DNA of 44,633 nt. Origin: Nostoc punctiforme NIES-2108. GTDB lineage: Bacteria > Cyanobacteriota > Cyanobacteriia > Cyanobacteriales > Nostocaceae. Made by a program: the position numbers and the translations under genes. The DNA lies in assembly GCA_003326195.1 (NCBI GenBank), contig LXQE01000085.1:235042-279674 (forward strand), written 5' to 3'. A model generated the notes under the pieces. It did no database searches, had not been told where the DNA came from, and saw nothing but the letters and a program-made list of their open reading frames with translations. Below are positions 24,903 through 34,830 of this stretch, piece by piece (position 1 is the stretch's first letter; each line of letters begins with the position of its first letter).

Positions 24903-26345
24903 ATGAATATAGAAGAAGCACTAGTAATTTTAGATACATTTCTTGAACATAGCTTAAGTGATGTTCAGGAAATAATATTTCGTCAAGCTTGGGAAGGAAA
25001 AACTTATCCAGATATCGCCGAAAGCTGTGGTTATGATGCCAATTATATAAAAGATGTTGGTTCTAAGTTATGGAAGTTAATTTCACAAGCTTTTGGGGAG
25101 GAGGTGACAAAAAGTAATTTTCGCTCAGTATTGAGACGGCGAAGCCTCCAACAGGCTTTGCCTACGCAAAATAGCCTTTTGTCAGAAAAACTACAACCTA
25201 TGCCAGCAGTCTTGAGGCAGTCTCAGCCAATAAGCAGAGCCAAAGATGCGATCTCAGGGTCTTCTTTAGTAATTGAAAAGCAAGACGAGAGAAAAACCCT
25301 AGACCTTAACCCTGACTTCTTAGAAATTCCTGGTGGCTCAGTGCCCCTAAATTCCTTTTTTTACATAGAGCGTCCGCCAATTGAAGAACGCACATATACA
25401 GAAATCAACAAACCTGGAAGTCTAATCAGAATCAAAGCTCCCAGCAAAATGGGAAAAACATCCCTAATGCACAGAATTCTTACTCATGCTAAACAGACTG
25501 GGGTACACACTGTACAGATCGGTTTGCAAAGAGCAGATAGTCAAGTTTTCACTAGCTTAGAAAAATTCTTACGCTGGTTTTGTGCTAACGTCAGTCGGCA
25601 GTTGAACCTAGAAATCAGACTAGATGATTATTGGGATGAGGATATTGGCAGCAAAGTTAGCTGCACATTGTATTTACAGGAGTACTTGCTAGAAAAAATC
25701 GACGCTCCGGTAGTCTTAGCTTTGGATGAAGTAAATCGAATTTTTGAGTATCCAGAAATCTCTAGGGATTTTCTGCCGCTACTGCGTTCTTGGTATGAAG
25801 ATGCTTCCGAATTAGAAATCTGGCGAAAACTCCGACTAATAGTAGTTCATGCCACTGAAGCTTATATCCCGTTAGATATTAATCAATCGCCTTTCAATGT
25901 GGGATTACCAATTAAATTACCAGAATTTAGTTTAGAGCAGATGCAAGAATTGGCGGTGCGTCATGGACTGGATTGGGCCAAAAGTGAGACAGGATTACAA
26001 AAGCTGGCTCCTTTACTAGCGATGATTGGTGGTCATCCCTATCTAGTTCGTCTCGCTCTTTATAATTTGGGACATCAAACAGTAACCCTAGAGCAGCTAT
26101 TAAAAGAGGCTCCCACAATTGCCGGTATCTACAGCAACTATTTACGGCATCATCTAGCGAATCTCCAAGAACATCCCGAATTAGCGATCGCACTTAAACG
26201 GGTAGTTACCTCTCCAACAAGTGTACAACTAGAAGCGATCGCTGCTTATAAATTAGAAAGTATGGGTTTGGTAAAACTTGAAGGAAATCAGGCAATGCCT
26301 AGCTGTGAGTTATATCAGCTGTATTTCCGAGAGCAATTAACTTAA
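24903..26345 (+). CDS. AAA-like ATPase with VMAP-type N-terminal helix-turn-helix
   Basis: A 480-residue protein. The first about 80 residues match the N-terminal HTH found in vWA-MoxR-associated proteins (SDVQEIIFRQAWEGKTYPDI, then CGYDANYIKDVGSKLWKLIS). Residues about 140-430 are an AAA-like (AAA_35) domain: SFFYIERPPIEERTY, Walker A APSKMGKTSLMHR, Walker B-like PVVLALDEVNRIF, and a sensor region GGHPYLVRLAL. Such proteins are common in Nostoc and thought to act in signalling or biological-conflict modules; no function is proven. A dispersed-repeat segment (25136-25168) is part of the linker. The next gene, 5 bases downstream, encodes a second AAA-like protein. Confidence 0.85.
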   Translation: MNIEEALVILDTFLEHSLSDVQEIIFRQAWEGKTYPDIAESCGYDANYIKDVGSKLWKLISQAFGEEVTKSNFRSVLRRRSLQQALPTQNSLLSEKLQPMPAVLRQSQPISRAKDAISGSSLVIEKQDERKTLDLNPDFLEIPGGSVPLNSFFYIERPPIEERTYTEINKPGSLIRIKAPSKMGKTSLMHRILTHAKQTGVHTVQIGLQRADSQVFTSLEKFLRWFCANVSRQLNLEIRLDDYWDEDIGSKVSCTLYLQEYLLEKIDAPVVLALDEVNRIFEYPEISRDFLPLLRSWYEDASELEIWRKLRLIVVHATEAYIPLDINQSPFNVGLPIKLPEFSLEQMQELAVRHGLDWAKSETGLQKLAPLLAMIGGHPYLVRLALYNLGHQTVTLEQLLKEAPTIAGIYSNYLRHHLANLQEHPELAIALKRVVTSPTSVQLEAIAAYKLESMGLVKLEGNQAMPSCELYQLYFREQLT

Positions 26346-26350
26346 ACGCT

Positions 26351-27925
26351 ATGAATAAATACGAATATCAAATTGGCGGTAGTCTCAAAGTCGATGCTCC
26401 TAGCTATGTAGAACGGCAGGCTGACTTTGAACTTTATAATGCTTTAATTCAAGGTGAATTTTGTTATGTGTTTAGTTCCCGCCAGATGGGTAAATCTAGC
26501 TTGCGGTTACAAACAAGACACCGATTAGAACAAGCAGGTTACAGTTGTGCATCTATCGACATGACTCGCATCGGCAACGGCAATATTACTCCTGCTCAGT
26601 GGTATAAGGGCATAGTGGTTGACTTATTAAGGAGCTTTAATCTCTTTAGCAAAGTTAATATAAAAGCTTGGTGGTCGGAGCGGGAAGATTTACCTGCATT
26701 ACAGCGATTGAGCCAATTTATTGAAGACATTTTGTTAGTTGAACTAAAAACTGAAAAAATATTTATTTTTATTGATGAAATTGATAGTGTTTTAGGCTTG
26801 AATTTCCCGGTAGTCGATTTTTTTACTTTAATTCGCTCATGCTACAATCTACGAGCCGAAAATACCGAATATAACCGTCTAACTTGGGCGCTGTTCGGAG
26901 TCGCAACCCCTTCAGATTTGATTGCCGATCGCAACTGTACCCCATTTAATATTGGTAAATCTATTGAATTGCACGGTTTTAACTTATCAGAAATTCAGCC
27001 ATTAGCGGCAGGTTTAGAAAGTAAAGTAGCTAATCCGATGGCAGTTCTCAAAGAAATTTTAGCTTGGACAAATGGTCAGCCATTTCTGACTCAAAAGCTA
27101 TGTCAGATAGTAGAGCAAGAAAGAACCTGTGGAAGCAAAAATGTTGAAGAACACAGAAGTATAGAAGTTGATGAACGTTATAAATTAGATAACCACTTAC
27201 CGATTATTAATCAACATCTGATAAATTTTTATTACCAATTTCCCTTATTAATTTTAGAAAAACTAGTGCAAACCCATATTATTGATAAATGGGAAGCAAA
27301 AGACGATCCAGAGCATTTGAAAACAATCCGCGATCGCCTGCTGATCAATGAACAGCGTGCTGGAGGTTTGCTAGGACTTTACCAGCAAATTTTACAAGGA
27401 ATTCAGATAGCTAGTGATGATGGAGAAGAACAAATAGAACTGCTGTTATCGGGGTTAGTAACCAAGCAGCAAGGGCAATTAATAGTGAAGAATCGGATTT
27501 ATGAAGAGGTTTTTAACCAAACTTGGGTAGAAAAACAATTAGCAAAATTACGACCCTACTCCCAAGCATTCAACGCTTGGGTAATCTCAGGACACAGTGA
27601 TAATTCCCGACTATTACGCGGCACAGCTTTACATGAGGCTTTAGCTTGGTCACAAGGCAAAAGCTTGAGTGATTTAGATTATCAATTTTTAGCAGCTAGC
27701 CAAGAATGCGATCGGCGAGAAGTTGAGACATGGTTAGAAGCAGAACGAACTAAAGAAGTCAAAGCTCGATTAGTTCAAGAGCAAAAAGCAGCTAGATTTC
27801 AAAGATTATTTTTTCTCGGCGCATTCGGTTGGGCATTAATAGTTGTTTTAGGATTGGCGATGGTGACTTTCGAGTATAAAAAGCACTGTTCAGTGACCTC
27901 AAAGCAATTACTACATTACCCATGA
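26351..27925 (+). CDS. AAA-like ATPase with C-terminal TM helix, probably truncated
   Basis: A 524-residue AAA_35-type protein: IGGSLKVDAPSYVERQADFELY, Walker A SSRQMGKSSLRLQ, Walker B EKIFIFIDEIDSVL and TNGQPFLTQKLCQIV. A single TM helix (LFFLGAFGWALIVVLGLAMV) lies near the end. Proteins with this order usually continue into WD40 or other repeats. Here, 17 residues after the helix, the reading ends. One extra A in the run at 27878-27882 would give KALFSDLKAITTLP for about 30 more codons, so a frameshift is likely. It starts 5 bases after the upstream AAA-like gene, so the two are co-transcribed. Confidence 0.85.
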   Translation: MNKYEYQIGGSLKVDAPSYVERQADFELYNALIQGEFCYVFSSRQMGKSSLRLQTRHRLEQAGYSCASIDMTRIGNGNITPAQWYKGIVVDLLRSFNLFSKVNIKAWWSEREDLPALQRLSQFIEDILLVELKTEKIFIFIDEIDSVLGLNFPVVDFFTLIRSCYNLRAENTEYNRLTWALFGVATPSDLIADRNCTPFNIGKSIELHGFNLSEIQPLAAGLESKVANPMAVLKEILAWTNGQPFLTQKLCQIVEQERTCGSKNVEEHRSIEVDERYKLDNHLPIINQHLINFYYQFPLLILEKLVQTHIIDKWEAKDDPEHLKTIRDRLLINEQRAGGLLGLYQQILQGIQIASDDGEEQIELLLSGLVTKQQGQLIVKNRIYEEVFNQTWVEKQLAKLRPYSQAFNAWVISGHSDNSRLLRGTALHEALAWSQGKSLSDLDYQFLAASQECDRREVETWLEAERTKEVKARLVQEQKAARFQRLFFLGAFGWALIVVLGLAMVTFEYKKHCSVTSKQLLHYP

Positions 27926-28071
27926 GTAGGACAACGATTCTATCTGCAACCAAAAGAAAATTACAAATTTTTAGTTATTAGAAAGAATGCACTATTTATT
28001 CAGCATTCATTGTTCAAAGAGCTTCGGTAAATAGGTAAAATCTAAATCAATATTTCTCCTATACTGCCTCT

Positions 28072-28175
28072 CTAGTACATCACGGCGTAAAGAAACCACC
28101 CATTCCAAATCAACGAAACTATTACGCTGTATTCATTTTGACTTTTGACTTTTGACTTCCGCCTTGCGGTACTAG
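28072..28175. repeat. Dispersed MITE-like repeat with internal heptamers (copy 1)
   Basis: A 104-base segment bounded by CTAGTAC...GTACTAG with imperfect inverted ends (ACGGCG against CCGCC). It is the inverted counterpart of 40207-40317: both share CATTCCAAATCAACGAAAC and GCTGTATTCATTTT. Inside are three TTTTGAC heptamers (28136-28156), where the other copy has four ATTAAAA. The surrounding gap 27926-28250 has no gene. Confidence 0.8.
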
Positions 28176-28250
28176 GTTATCTGCTGAAATATTGCTTTAC
28201 TGCTAATATCTAAAATTTTGTCAGCCACCTTCCTGTAGTGAAAGTCTAGT

Positions 28251-29105
28251 TTAGAATAAATCCTCTACCTCAGCAAATTTCTGCAAGCGTGGTAGACACT
28301 GACGTTGATAGAAACTGCTTAATGTCGCAATTGACAGCCCAAAGTCTTTAGATAATTCTTTCCAGCTAACTTCCGGGGGTAAGCGTTTGAGAATTAATAC
28401 CTGACAATTTACGTCTGGACGCCCTTTAATGTGAGTACTACGTAGTTCCATATCCGAGTCTGTCTCCACCCATATCTCCAGGTTTTCCAAAATGGGAGGC
28501 GCTTGGGGGGTAGCTGGTATATTATCTATCGGGTCAATAGTTTCACCAATCTCACCCGACTTAGACTGACGAACCCCAAAGGAGACTGTTGTGGCTTTTT
28601 CCCGGTTTTGGTTGACATAAAAGTCTTGCAGTCTGCGTTTTAGGTAAGCATCTAGCCAAGTAATCACACTACCTTGAGTGGAGTCATAGGCTTGACCTGT
28701 CATACCATCACAAACATTGCGGCAGAAATACAACCAAGTTTGTTGCAGTGCGTCTTGATAGTAGGGAGTATTTTCCTTCCAGAGTTTACCTTGTGTCAAA
28801 CGAATAATTTGCGTGAGCAGTTTCTGACGTTGAGGGCTTCCAGGTGGATGTCTACGGGCTTGGGCAACTAAGGATGCTAGCTGTTCATTTAGATTGTCCT
28901 TAACTGAGGTGCTAAACAACAGATGCCTGACTTCCTGTTTTACTGGTAGTGAATGACTCTGAATGTCTAAATCAGTAGTAACATCTTCTACAGTCAAAGA
29001 GTTGTTGCTCACCCGGTCAGTATTTCCTTGCTCAGATGCCTGAATACAGCAATGAATTGCTTCTTCAGGCGGGATAAAATCTTGGTTTATACTATTTTTT
29101 CGCAT
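28251..29105 (-). CDS. Divergent sigma-70-like factor
   Basis: A 284-residue protein with two recognisable sigma regions. Region 2-like: YYQDALQQTWLYFCRNVCDG, then GSVITWLDAYLKRRLQDFYV (about residues 130-180). Region 4-like: VNCQVLILKRLPPEVSWKEL, then SKDFGLSIATLSSFYQRQ (about residues 235-275), a helix-turn-helix. This matches cyanobacterial ECF-like sigma proteins. The long N-terminal stretch (about 90 residues) has no known domain. ATG 29105 is chosen because GAGGAAAG precedes it; an upstream TTG in frame overlaps that site. It is convergent with the AAA-like pair; no anti-sigma gene is adjacent. Confidence 0.82.
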   Translation of the reverse strand: MRKNSINQDFIPPEEAIHCCIQASEQGNTDRVSNNSLTVEDVTTDLDIQSHSLPVKQEVRHLLFSTSVKDNLNEQLASLVAQARRHPPGSPQRQKLLTQIIRLTQGKLWKENTPYYQDALQQTWLYFCRNVCDGMTGQAYDSTQGSVITWLDAYLKRRLQDFYVNQNREKATTVSFGVRQSKSGEIGETIDPIDNIPATPQAPPILENLEIWVETDSDMELRSTHIKGRPDVNCQVLILKRLPPEVSWKELSKDFGLSIATLSSFYQRQCLPRLQKFAEVEDLF

Positions 29106-29661
29106 CTTATTTTCTTTCCTCAAGTTTATTTTTTCGGCATATTTTGCAGGCTTGATACACTACAAAGCATCTCTTTGCTTGATTTTTGATACTGTCACTA
29201 TCTGTCAGATATCAGAGGTAACACCAGCATGGTTGCAATGGGCAATACCCTTTTGCTCACCGACTCAATTCAATCCGCATAATCAACTCAGTAGGAGGAC
29301 ATAATTAAATGTAAAATGCAAACCAGAAGAACTTGTTGCTGTTGGGGTTTTCGCTTCTGCCTCTACTTATTAGACGTTCTTGAGGTTTTGGATTGAAGTT
29401 TACTTTGACCATACCTTTAATTTAAGTGAATTACTCACTTTTAACAGTATGAAAAAGTCATAATTTGTCAGGATTTTTGCCGTCAAACTTTTATTAATTT
29501 ATGTAAAAAATGTCGGTAACGTCAGAAAAAATTTTTCCCCACCTGTGTTAGCAGTTTTGGATTAGAAGCCTTAACTAAAGGTATCTTTCAGCAATCTCAG
29601 ACTACTTATACATTTACAGGATTTTTGATACAAACTACTTTATTTGCTTGCTGAAATGGTG
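29106..29661. other. Intergenic region without visible gene
   Basis: The 556 AT-rich bases hold the promoter of the sigma-like gene and the 3' end of the REC-PAS gene. I see no gene, tandem repeat or strong hairpin. Confidence 0.5.
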
Positions 29662-30474
29662 TTAGCAAGAGGTGATATCGCGGACACTAGCACAATGGTA
29701 CTCCTGTCCGTTTAACTCCAGATAATTGACAGTTATTTCTACGGCTATGTTCTGACCATCTTGAGTTCGTTGAGTAGACTCAAAAGTGAGAGAGGCTTTC
29801 TGTCTAACTTCCTCCCAGTGCGATCGCCAAGCAACTGTCGAAAAATTTGGATTTATATCGTAAACAGTCATGGTCAGCAATTGTGCGCGGGAGTAGCCAA
29901 GATGACGACAGGCGGCTTCATTCACGTAAACAAGCTGGGCATCCGAATTGACAAAAAAGATAGAATCCTTAAATTTATCTAGATAAAACTGACTGAGGCG
30001 CAGGGCTGATTCTGCTTTTTGGCGATCGCTAATTTCTTGTTGCAAAAGTATATTTTGCTGGGTCAGTTGTTTTTGCAACCTTCGGATAGTCAAGTTATTT
30101 TCTACACGGGCAAAAACCTCTTCTTCACTAAAAGGTTTGGTAATATAATCCACTCCCCCGACAGCAAAAGCTTTAACTTTGTCAAAAACTTCATCCAAGG
30201 CGCTAATAAAAATCACCGGAATGTCGCAGGTTTTCTCTGAGGCTTTCAAATGTTGACAGACTTCATAACCATTCATTTCTGGCATCATGATGTCAAGCAA
30301 TATCAAATCTGGCGGTGCAGCTTGTGCTGTTTTCAAAGCCGTTTGTCCGTTAATAACTCTCCGAATTTCATAGCCAACCTGAGTTAGCATCGCGGATAAA
30401 AGTCGCAGATTATCGGGTGTATCATCAACAACAAGAATATTTGCTTTTGGTAGCTGAACTTGATGGTTATCCAT
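29662..30474 (-). CDS. Response regulator with C-terminal PAS domain
   Basis: A 270-residue protein. Residues 10-128 are a receiver domain: ILVVDDTPDN, phospho-acceptor Asp61 in LILLDIMMPEMNG and Lys113 in YITKPF. A helical linker (QLTQQNILLQQEISDRQKAE) leads to a PAS domain (FVNSDAQLVYVNEAACRHLGY, EYHCASVRDIT) which ends the protein. REC-PAS usually continues into a kinase; here it stops after RDITSC, so it is either a natural short form or a truncated kinase. It follows the hybrid kinase gene by 323 bases in the same direction and may be its partner. Confidence 0.9.
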   Translation of the reverse strand: MDNHQVQLPKANILVVDDTPDNLRLLSAMLTQVGYEIRRVINGQTALKTAQAAPPDLILLDIMMPEMNGYEVCQHLKASEKTCDIPVIFISALDEVFDKVKAFAVGGVDYITKPFSEEEVFARVENNLTIRRLQKQLTQQNILLQQEISDRQKAESALRLSQFYLDKFKDSIFFVNSDAQLVYVNEAACRHLGYSRAQLLTMTVYDINPNFSTVAWRSHWEEVRQKASLTFESTQRTQDGQNIAVEITVNYLELNGQEYHCASVRDITSC

Positions 30475-30797
30475 ATTTATTAGAAATAATTTATCAGAAA
30501 AGAATTCAGGAGTCAGAAATCAGAATTCCGAATTGAATTATAGTCCGACTGGTGAATGAATGGGTTTAAGATCCCCACCAAATATTTTTGTGCATTCACG
30601 ACACGAAGATTTAGTGATGTTTAATTAGTGGCGGATCTCATATCAAGTCTGGCTAATTAGTTATGATTTCCCCAGTCATTGCACCCCATACGCCAGATGC
30701 GTTTAATAAGTAATCAAGCGGACATCATATCAATCCCCCACTTTCTTGTTCTGACTCCTAAATTCTGACTTCTGGATTCTGATTCAAAAATCATTTT
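30475..30797. repeat. Intergenic repeat with heptamers
   Basis: The gap contains the facing motifs GGAGTCAGAAATCAGAATTC (30509-30528) and TTCTGACTCC (30749-30758), and three TTCTGAn-type heptamers (30763-30783). No gene is visible. Confidence 0.6.
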
Positions 30798-33278
30798 TTA
30801 CGATTGTGTTAAATCAATAACTTTATCAATGCGAAAGTTATTAACCCAATCAGACAGAGTGTTTGTCAAAAGAGCAGATTCTTCAGGAATTTGCTCAAGC
30901 AAGCTAAAAATCAGCTTTTCATCAGTACACAGTGCTGCTTGGTGGAGCTGTGCTACCCACTCAGCAGGCATCTGAGCCAGCATCTCTTCTAATGATAAAA
31001 TTTTCAGGTCGGAATTTTCGGCAAATTCGTCTTTTTGAAGGGGTTTCTCTTCATACACATAGCGCACCCCTAAATATTTAGACATCATATTCAAGATTAC
31101 TTCCTCTCGGAACGGCTTACGTACAAAATCGTTGCAGCCAGCTGATAAAACCACAAAGCGCTCCTCATCAAAAGCACTAGCAGTTAGGGCAATAATGACA
31201 GTAGCTTGACCTTTTAAAGTAGCTCTAATTTGTTTAGTAGCTTCATACCCATCCATTACAGGCATCCGCATATCCATCCAAATCAGTTGTGGTTCCCAAG
31301 TTTCCCAAAGAGTCACCCCTTCTTGACCATTTTCAGCATGACGTACCTCGAAGCCAAGGGATACTAGCATCTTGACTAAGAGTTCGCGATTTTCCCATTT
31401 ATCTTCAACTACTAAGATTCGGTATTTTGGTTGATTAGGCTCTAAACCAATTACTCGTCGTTTTAGCTGTCGAATTGGAGCTTCAGCTATTTCTGCTAGA
31501 CTAATTTGGAGATCAAAAGAAAAAATCGTTCCTTGACCCAAAGTACTGCTAACAGTAATACTTCCCCCCATTAGGTGTACAAATTGTTGGCTGATGGTTA
31601 AACCTAAACCTGTTCCTTGCTGAGATTTCTGGCCTGCTTCCGTTTGAACAAAGGGTTTAAACAACTTTTCAATTTCGGCAGGTGCAATCCCTGTACCGGT
31701 ATCTTCAACTTCAAAATGAAGCCAGAAGAATGAAGGGCGAGAGTTTTTTATTACTTGTGTCCCTTCTTGTTGCTGTAGTTTACTTTCTTCCTTCATCCTA
31801 ACTCGCAAACTCACGCCACCTTCTTGAGTGAATTTGATAGCATTACCAAGGAGGTTAATTAAGATTTGACGCAATTTACTCTCATCTGTATGCACATATC
31901 TAGGAACTTCAGGTCTACGTTCAAACATCAACTGCAAACCTTTGGATTCCGCTTTAATTTGAAACATCTCTTCAAGTGAATCAAGTAAAGTGTACAAGTC
32001 AAAGCTATTGTTATTCAGTGTCGTTAAACCCGCCTCAATTTTGGACATTGACAACACATCATTAATCAAGGTAAGCAAATGTTCTCCACTGCGACTAATA
32101 ATTTCTAAATGTTCCAACTGAGAAGCATTGATAGAAGAATCGCGCGTCATTAGCTGAGTAAAGCCAAGGATGCTGTTAAGAGGAGTACGAAGTTCGTGAC
32201 TCATGTTTGCGAGAAATTCGCTTTTGGCACGGTTGGCAGTTTCGGCTTCTTTGGCTTTTAGTTCTAATCTATGGCTGTAATTCTCTAACTGTTCGCCAGA
32301 GATTTTTAACTGTCGTGTTAGCCAAGACACTCCAATCAATAGAAATCCCATTGATAAGAATCCCACTAGCATCATCGTGCCTGCTAATCGCCGAGCCGGC
32401 GCAAAGGCTTCTTCCTGGTTCATCTCCACCATTAAGGCTAGGTCTTGGTCATTGAGCCAGTGATATACCCCAATCACTAACACTCCAGCATAGTTTGGAT
32501 AAAGTCCTTGACCACTAATTCCACCCATTGCTGCATCAATACCTTGGCTGCTAACTCCTTGAGAAAAGTCCGGTGTTTTATCTTTATCTTTAGAAATAAA
32601 AGCGTTTTTAGTTACTAAAGAACCAACTAAATAAGTTTCTCCACTCTTACCTAAGCCTGTACGTTCGCGTACAATTTGATCTATTCTACCTAAATTTAGA
32701 TCGGCTAAAAGAACACCTTGACGTACCTTGGCTGCATCACGTAGAGGGGTTGCAAAAGTAACTGATGGCTTACCAGTAATCGGTGAGGCATAAAAGATGG
32801 GGGCAAAAGAGTCTCCTGGCTGAATCTGTTCAATATAGGTGATGTTAGCTGAAATTTCATATTGACCTTCACGCTGTTTATTAGTAGATAAAATAATCCG
32901 ATTGCTCCGGTCAAGAATGGAAATTTCTCCCAGACTTGGCTTGATTTTAGCCATATTTGTGAGATAATCTGAGAGAACTTTATAAGCTTTACGATAATTT
33001 GCGTCAGAGGCTTGAGAATTTAAAAGGATTTGAAAATTATTTTGTACGTCTGGAAACTGAGTTACTAAGAGAAAGTCTCGTTCTTGGTCTTCAAACCAAC
33101 GAGTAATTTCTTCCTCTTTCAGAGTGGCAGCAGCACTGAGTCGTTCAAAAGCAGCTTGCTTTAAAGCTTCCCTCGCATTGAGAAAAGCAAATCCTCCTAC
33201 TACACCTACAGTTACCAAGGATAGGAATAAGAAGGAACTGGCAACTTTAATAGTTAGGTGCTGATTCCAGAAGTTCAT
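30798..33278 (-). CDS. Membrane hybrid sensor histidine kinase
   Basis: An 826-residue kinase. TM1 (VASSFLFLSLVTVGVVGGFA) and TM2 (MMLVGFLSMGFLLIGVSWL, about residues 305-323) enclose a periplasmic sensor of about 270 residues with Cache-like features (ITYIEQIQPGDSFAPIFY, GKPSVTFATPLRD). Then come the H-box (FLANMSHELRTPLNSILGF), N-box (ILINLLGNAIKFT), G-boxes (DTGTGIAP, GTGLGLTISQQ) and a receiver (ILVVEDKWENREL, phospho-acceptor Asp in WMDMRMPVMDG, KPF). A short extension ends the protein. Two solute-binding lipoprotein genes lie directly upstream in the same direction, so these may present a ligand to the sensor domain. Confidence 0.93.
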   Translation of the reverse strand: MNFWNQHLTIKVASSFLFLSLVTVGVVGGFAFLNAREALKQAAFERLSAAATLKEEEITRWFEDQERDFLLVTQFPDVQNNFQILLNSQASDANYRKAYKVLSDYLTNMAKIKPSLGEISILDRSNRIILSTNKQREGQYEISANITYIEQIQPGDSFAPIFYASPITGKPSVTFATPLRDAAKVRQGVLLADLNLGRIDQIVRERTGLGKSGETYLVGSLVTKNAFISKDKDKTPDFSQGVSSQGIDAAMGGISGQGLYPNYAGVLVIGVYHWLNDQDLALMVEMNQEEAFAPARRLAGTMMLVGFLSMGFLLIGVSWLTRQLKISGEQLENYSHRLELKAKEAETANRAKSEFLANMSHELRTPLNSILGFTQLMTRDSSINASQLEHLEIISRSGEHLLTLINDVLSMSKIEAGLTTLNNNSFDLYTLLDSLEEMFQIKAESKGLQLMFERRPEVPRYVHTDESKLRQILINLLGNAIKFTQEGGVSLRVRMKEESKLQQQEGTQVIKNSRPSFFWLHFEVEDTGTGIAPAEIEKLFKPFVQTEAGQKSQQGTGLGLTISQQFVHLMGGSITVSSTLGQGTIFSFDLQISLAEIAEAPIRQLKRRVIGLEPNQPKYRILVVEDKWENRELLVKMLVSLGFEVRHAENGQEGVTLWETWEPQLIWMDMRMPVMDGYEATKQIRATLKGQATVIIALTASAFDEERFVVLSAGCNDFVRKPFREEVILNMMSKYLGVRYVYEEKPLQKDEFAENSDLKILSLEEMLAQMPAEWVAQLHQAALCTDEKLIFSLLEQIPEESALLTNTLSDWVNNFRIDKVIDLTQS

Positions 33279-33372
33279 ATATTTACAACTTGTTTCTTAT
33301 TCTAAAGATATTTATCTTTTTTATTATTCATGCAGCTAGGTTATTCCTTTAGTTAATATAAATAATTATTGA

Positions 33373-34818
33373 TTACCATTGAGCAAAAATTTGTTTGATC
33401 TGCTTAATTGCTTCATCAGTTGCTTGCTCTGAAGAAATTTTATCTACAATTATTCGATTAAGAGCTTTTCCCCAAATATTCTCCTCTAACACTACGCTGT
33501 ATGCCGGGTTTTGGACATAATAAAACAACCGCGTTGAACCTTCCGTTACCGTCTTGACCGCAGTTGAAACGTGTGGGTCAGCTGGGTTTTTCCAAAATGG
33601 GTCTTGCCAAAGTGTGTTGATGACAGGTAAATTACAGCCTCCAGTAGCTTTCAGATACTTACCTATCACCTGTGATTGGGTGAGATATGCAAGAAAATCC
33701 AAAGCTTTTTTCTGTTGTTGGGAATCGGCGAACAAAACTGCTTGCCGCAGTGTAAGTAGATAACGCATTGGCTTGCCGTTGGGTTTGTTGGGAAATTTTA
33801 AAATACCAAGCTTATGGCGATAGGTGTCGGGATCTTGGCGCACAGAGCAAGGAATTGAGAGGGTGTTGTTAGGAGTCATCACCACCATACGGTTGAGCAA
33901 GCTGCGATTATTATCTGGATTTAACCAATTGAGTGCATCTGGTGGTACATAACCTTGTTGGTAAAATTTGGTATACCAATCTAATGCCTGGACAATTTTT
34001 TGTCTGACCTTTGGATCGTCGATCAGGAGTTTACCTTCTGAGTCGAGAATTTGCACATCGTATGCTTCTAAAATATGCTCAAAAAAGATGTAGGTATCTG
34101 AAGCTCCAATAGAGAAAGGAAAACCTAACCCATAAATATTTGGTTTTTGCTGTTTTGACCGCACATCGTTTTGTACTTGTTTCCAAAACTGCCAAAAACC
34201 ATCCCAATCTTTGGGGATATCCCTTTCACTGCGACCTATTTGCTCTAGCAAGTCTCGCCAGTAGAAAATATGAACCGTTGCCTGATTAATTGGAACTGCA
34301 TAGTAACTTCGCTTTTTTGCAGCATTATTATAATAATTAACAGCTTGCAGGGCATATTCAGGATAAAGATTTTTGACTGGCTCAATTACATCCGTTACAT
34401 CCGCCAGTTTCCCTTCCCAAGCCAAATGCGGATTCAAGGCTCTCTCAGCGCCGTAACTCATCATAATATCGGGTGGATTACCCGCATGAATGGCCCTACG
34501 CGCCTTCTGCGGTAACTCATCGCCTATATAGAAGGAAAGCTTGACTTGATTACCAGTTTGTTTTTCCCAGTTGCTCACCAACTGCTTGATTGCTTCATCC
34601 TCATCGACAGTAAAACCTTTATCCCACCAAATCTTTAAAACTGTGTTGTCAATAGGGGAATGGGTGACTGAAGATTGTTTTAATTTGGGGGTATTAGTAC
34701 AAGCAATAATTATCAAACTGAGTGTCAATAGGATGAACACATATCTGCGATAATGGTAATATTGCGGCTGATTGTGAAAGCCTTTAGCAATTTGACTAGC
34801 TTTTGTTTTAAATGTCAT
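33373..34818 (-). CDS. ABC-type solute-binding lipoprotein (family 1), paralogue 2
   Basis: A 481-residue extracellular solute-binding protein of the sugar-binding family 1 type. The lipoprotein signal is LLTLSLIIIAC with Cys40 as the lipid site, preceded by an unusually long charged N-region (about 25 residues). Binding-protein segments include LKIWWDKGFTVDEDEAIKQL, DIMMSYGAERALNP and VVMTPNNTLSIP. It is about 60 percent alike by eye to the neighbour 12 bases upstream. No ABC permease or ATPase is present nearby. The next gene downstream is the hybrid kinase (94 bases), suggesting a sensory role. Confidence 0.9.
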   Translation of the reverse strand: MTFKTKASQIAKGFHNQPQYYHYRRYVFILLTLSLIIIACTNTPKLKQSSVTHSPIDNTVLKIWWDKGFTVDEDEAIKQLVSNWEKQTGNQVKLSFYIGDELPQKARRAIHAGNPPDIMMSYGAERALNPHLAWEGKLADVTDVIEPVKNLYPEYALQAVNYYNNAAKKRSYYAVPINQATVHIFYWRDLLEQIGRSERDIPKDWDGFWQFWKQVQNDVRSKQQKPNIYGLGFPFSIGASDTYIFFEHILEAYDVQILDSEGKLLIDDPKVRQKIVQALDWYTKFYQQGYVPPDALNWLNPDNNRSLLNRMVVMTPNNTLSIPCSVRQDPDTYRHKLGILKFPNKPNGKPMRYLLTLRQAVLFADSQQQKKALDFLAYLTQSQVIGKYLKATGGCNLPVINTLWQDPFWKNPADPHVSTAVKTVTEGSTRLFYYVQNPAYSVVLEENIWGKALNRIIVDKISSEQATDEAIKQIKQIFAQW

Positions 34819-34830
34819 CTTTGTAAAAGC

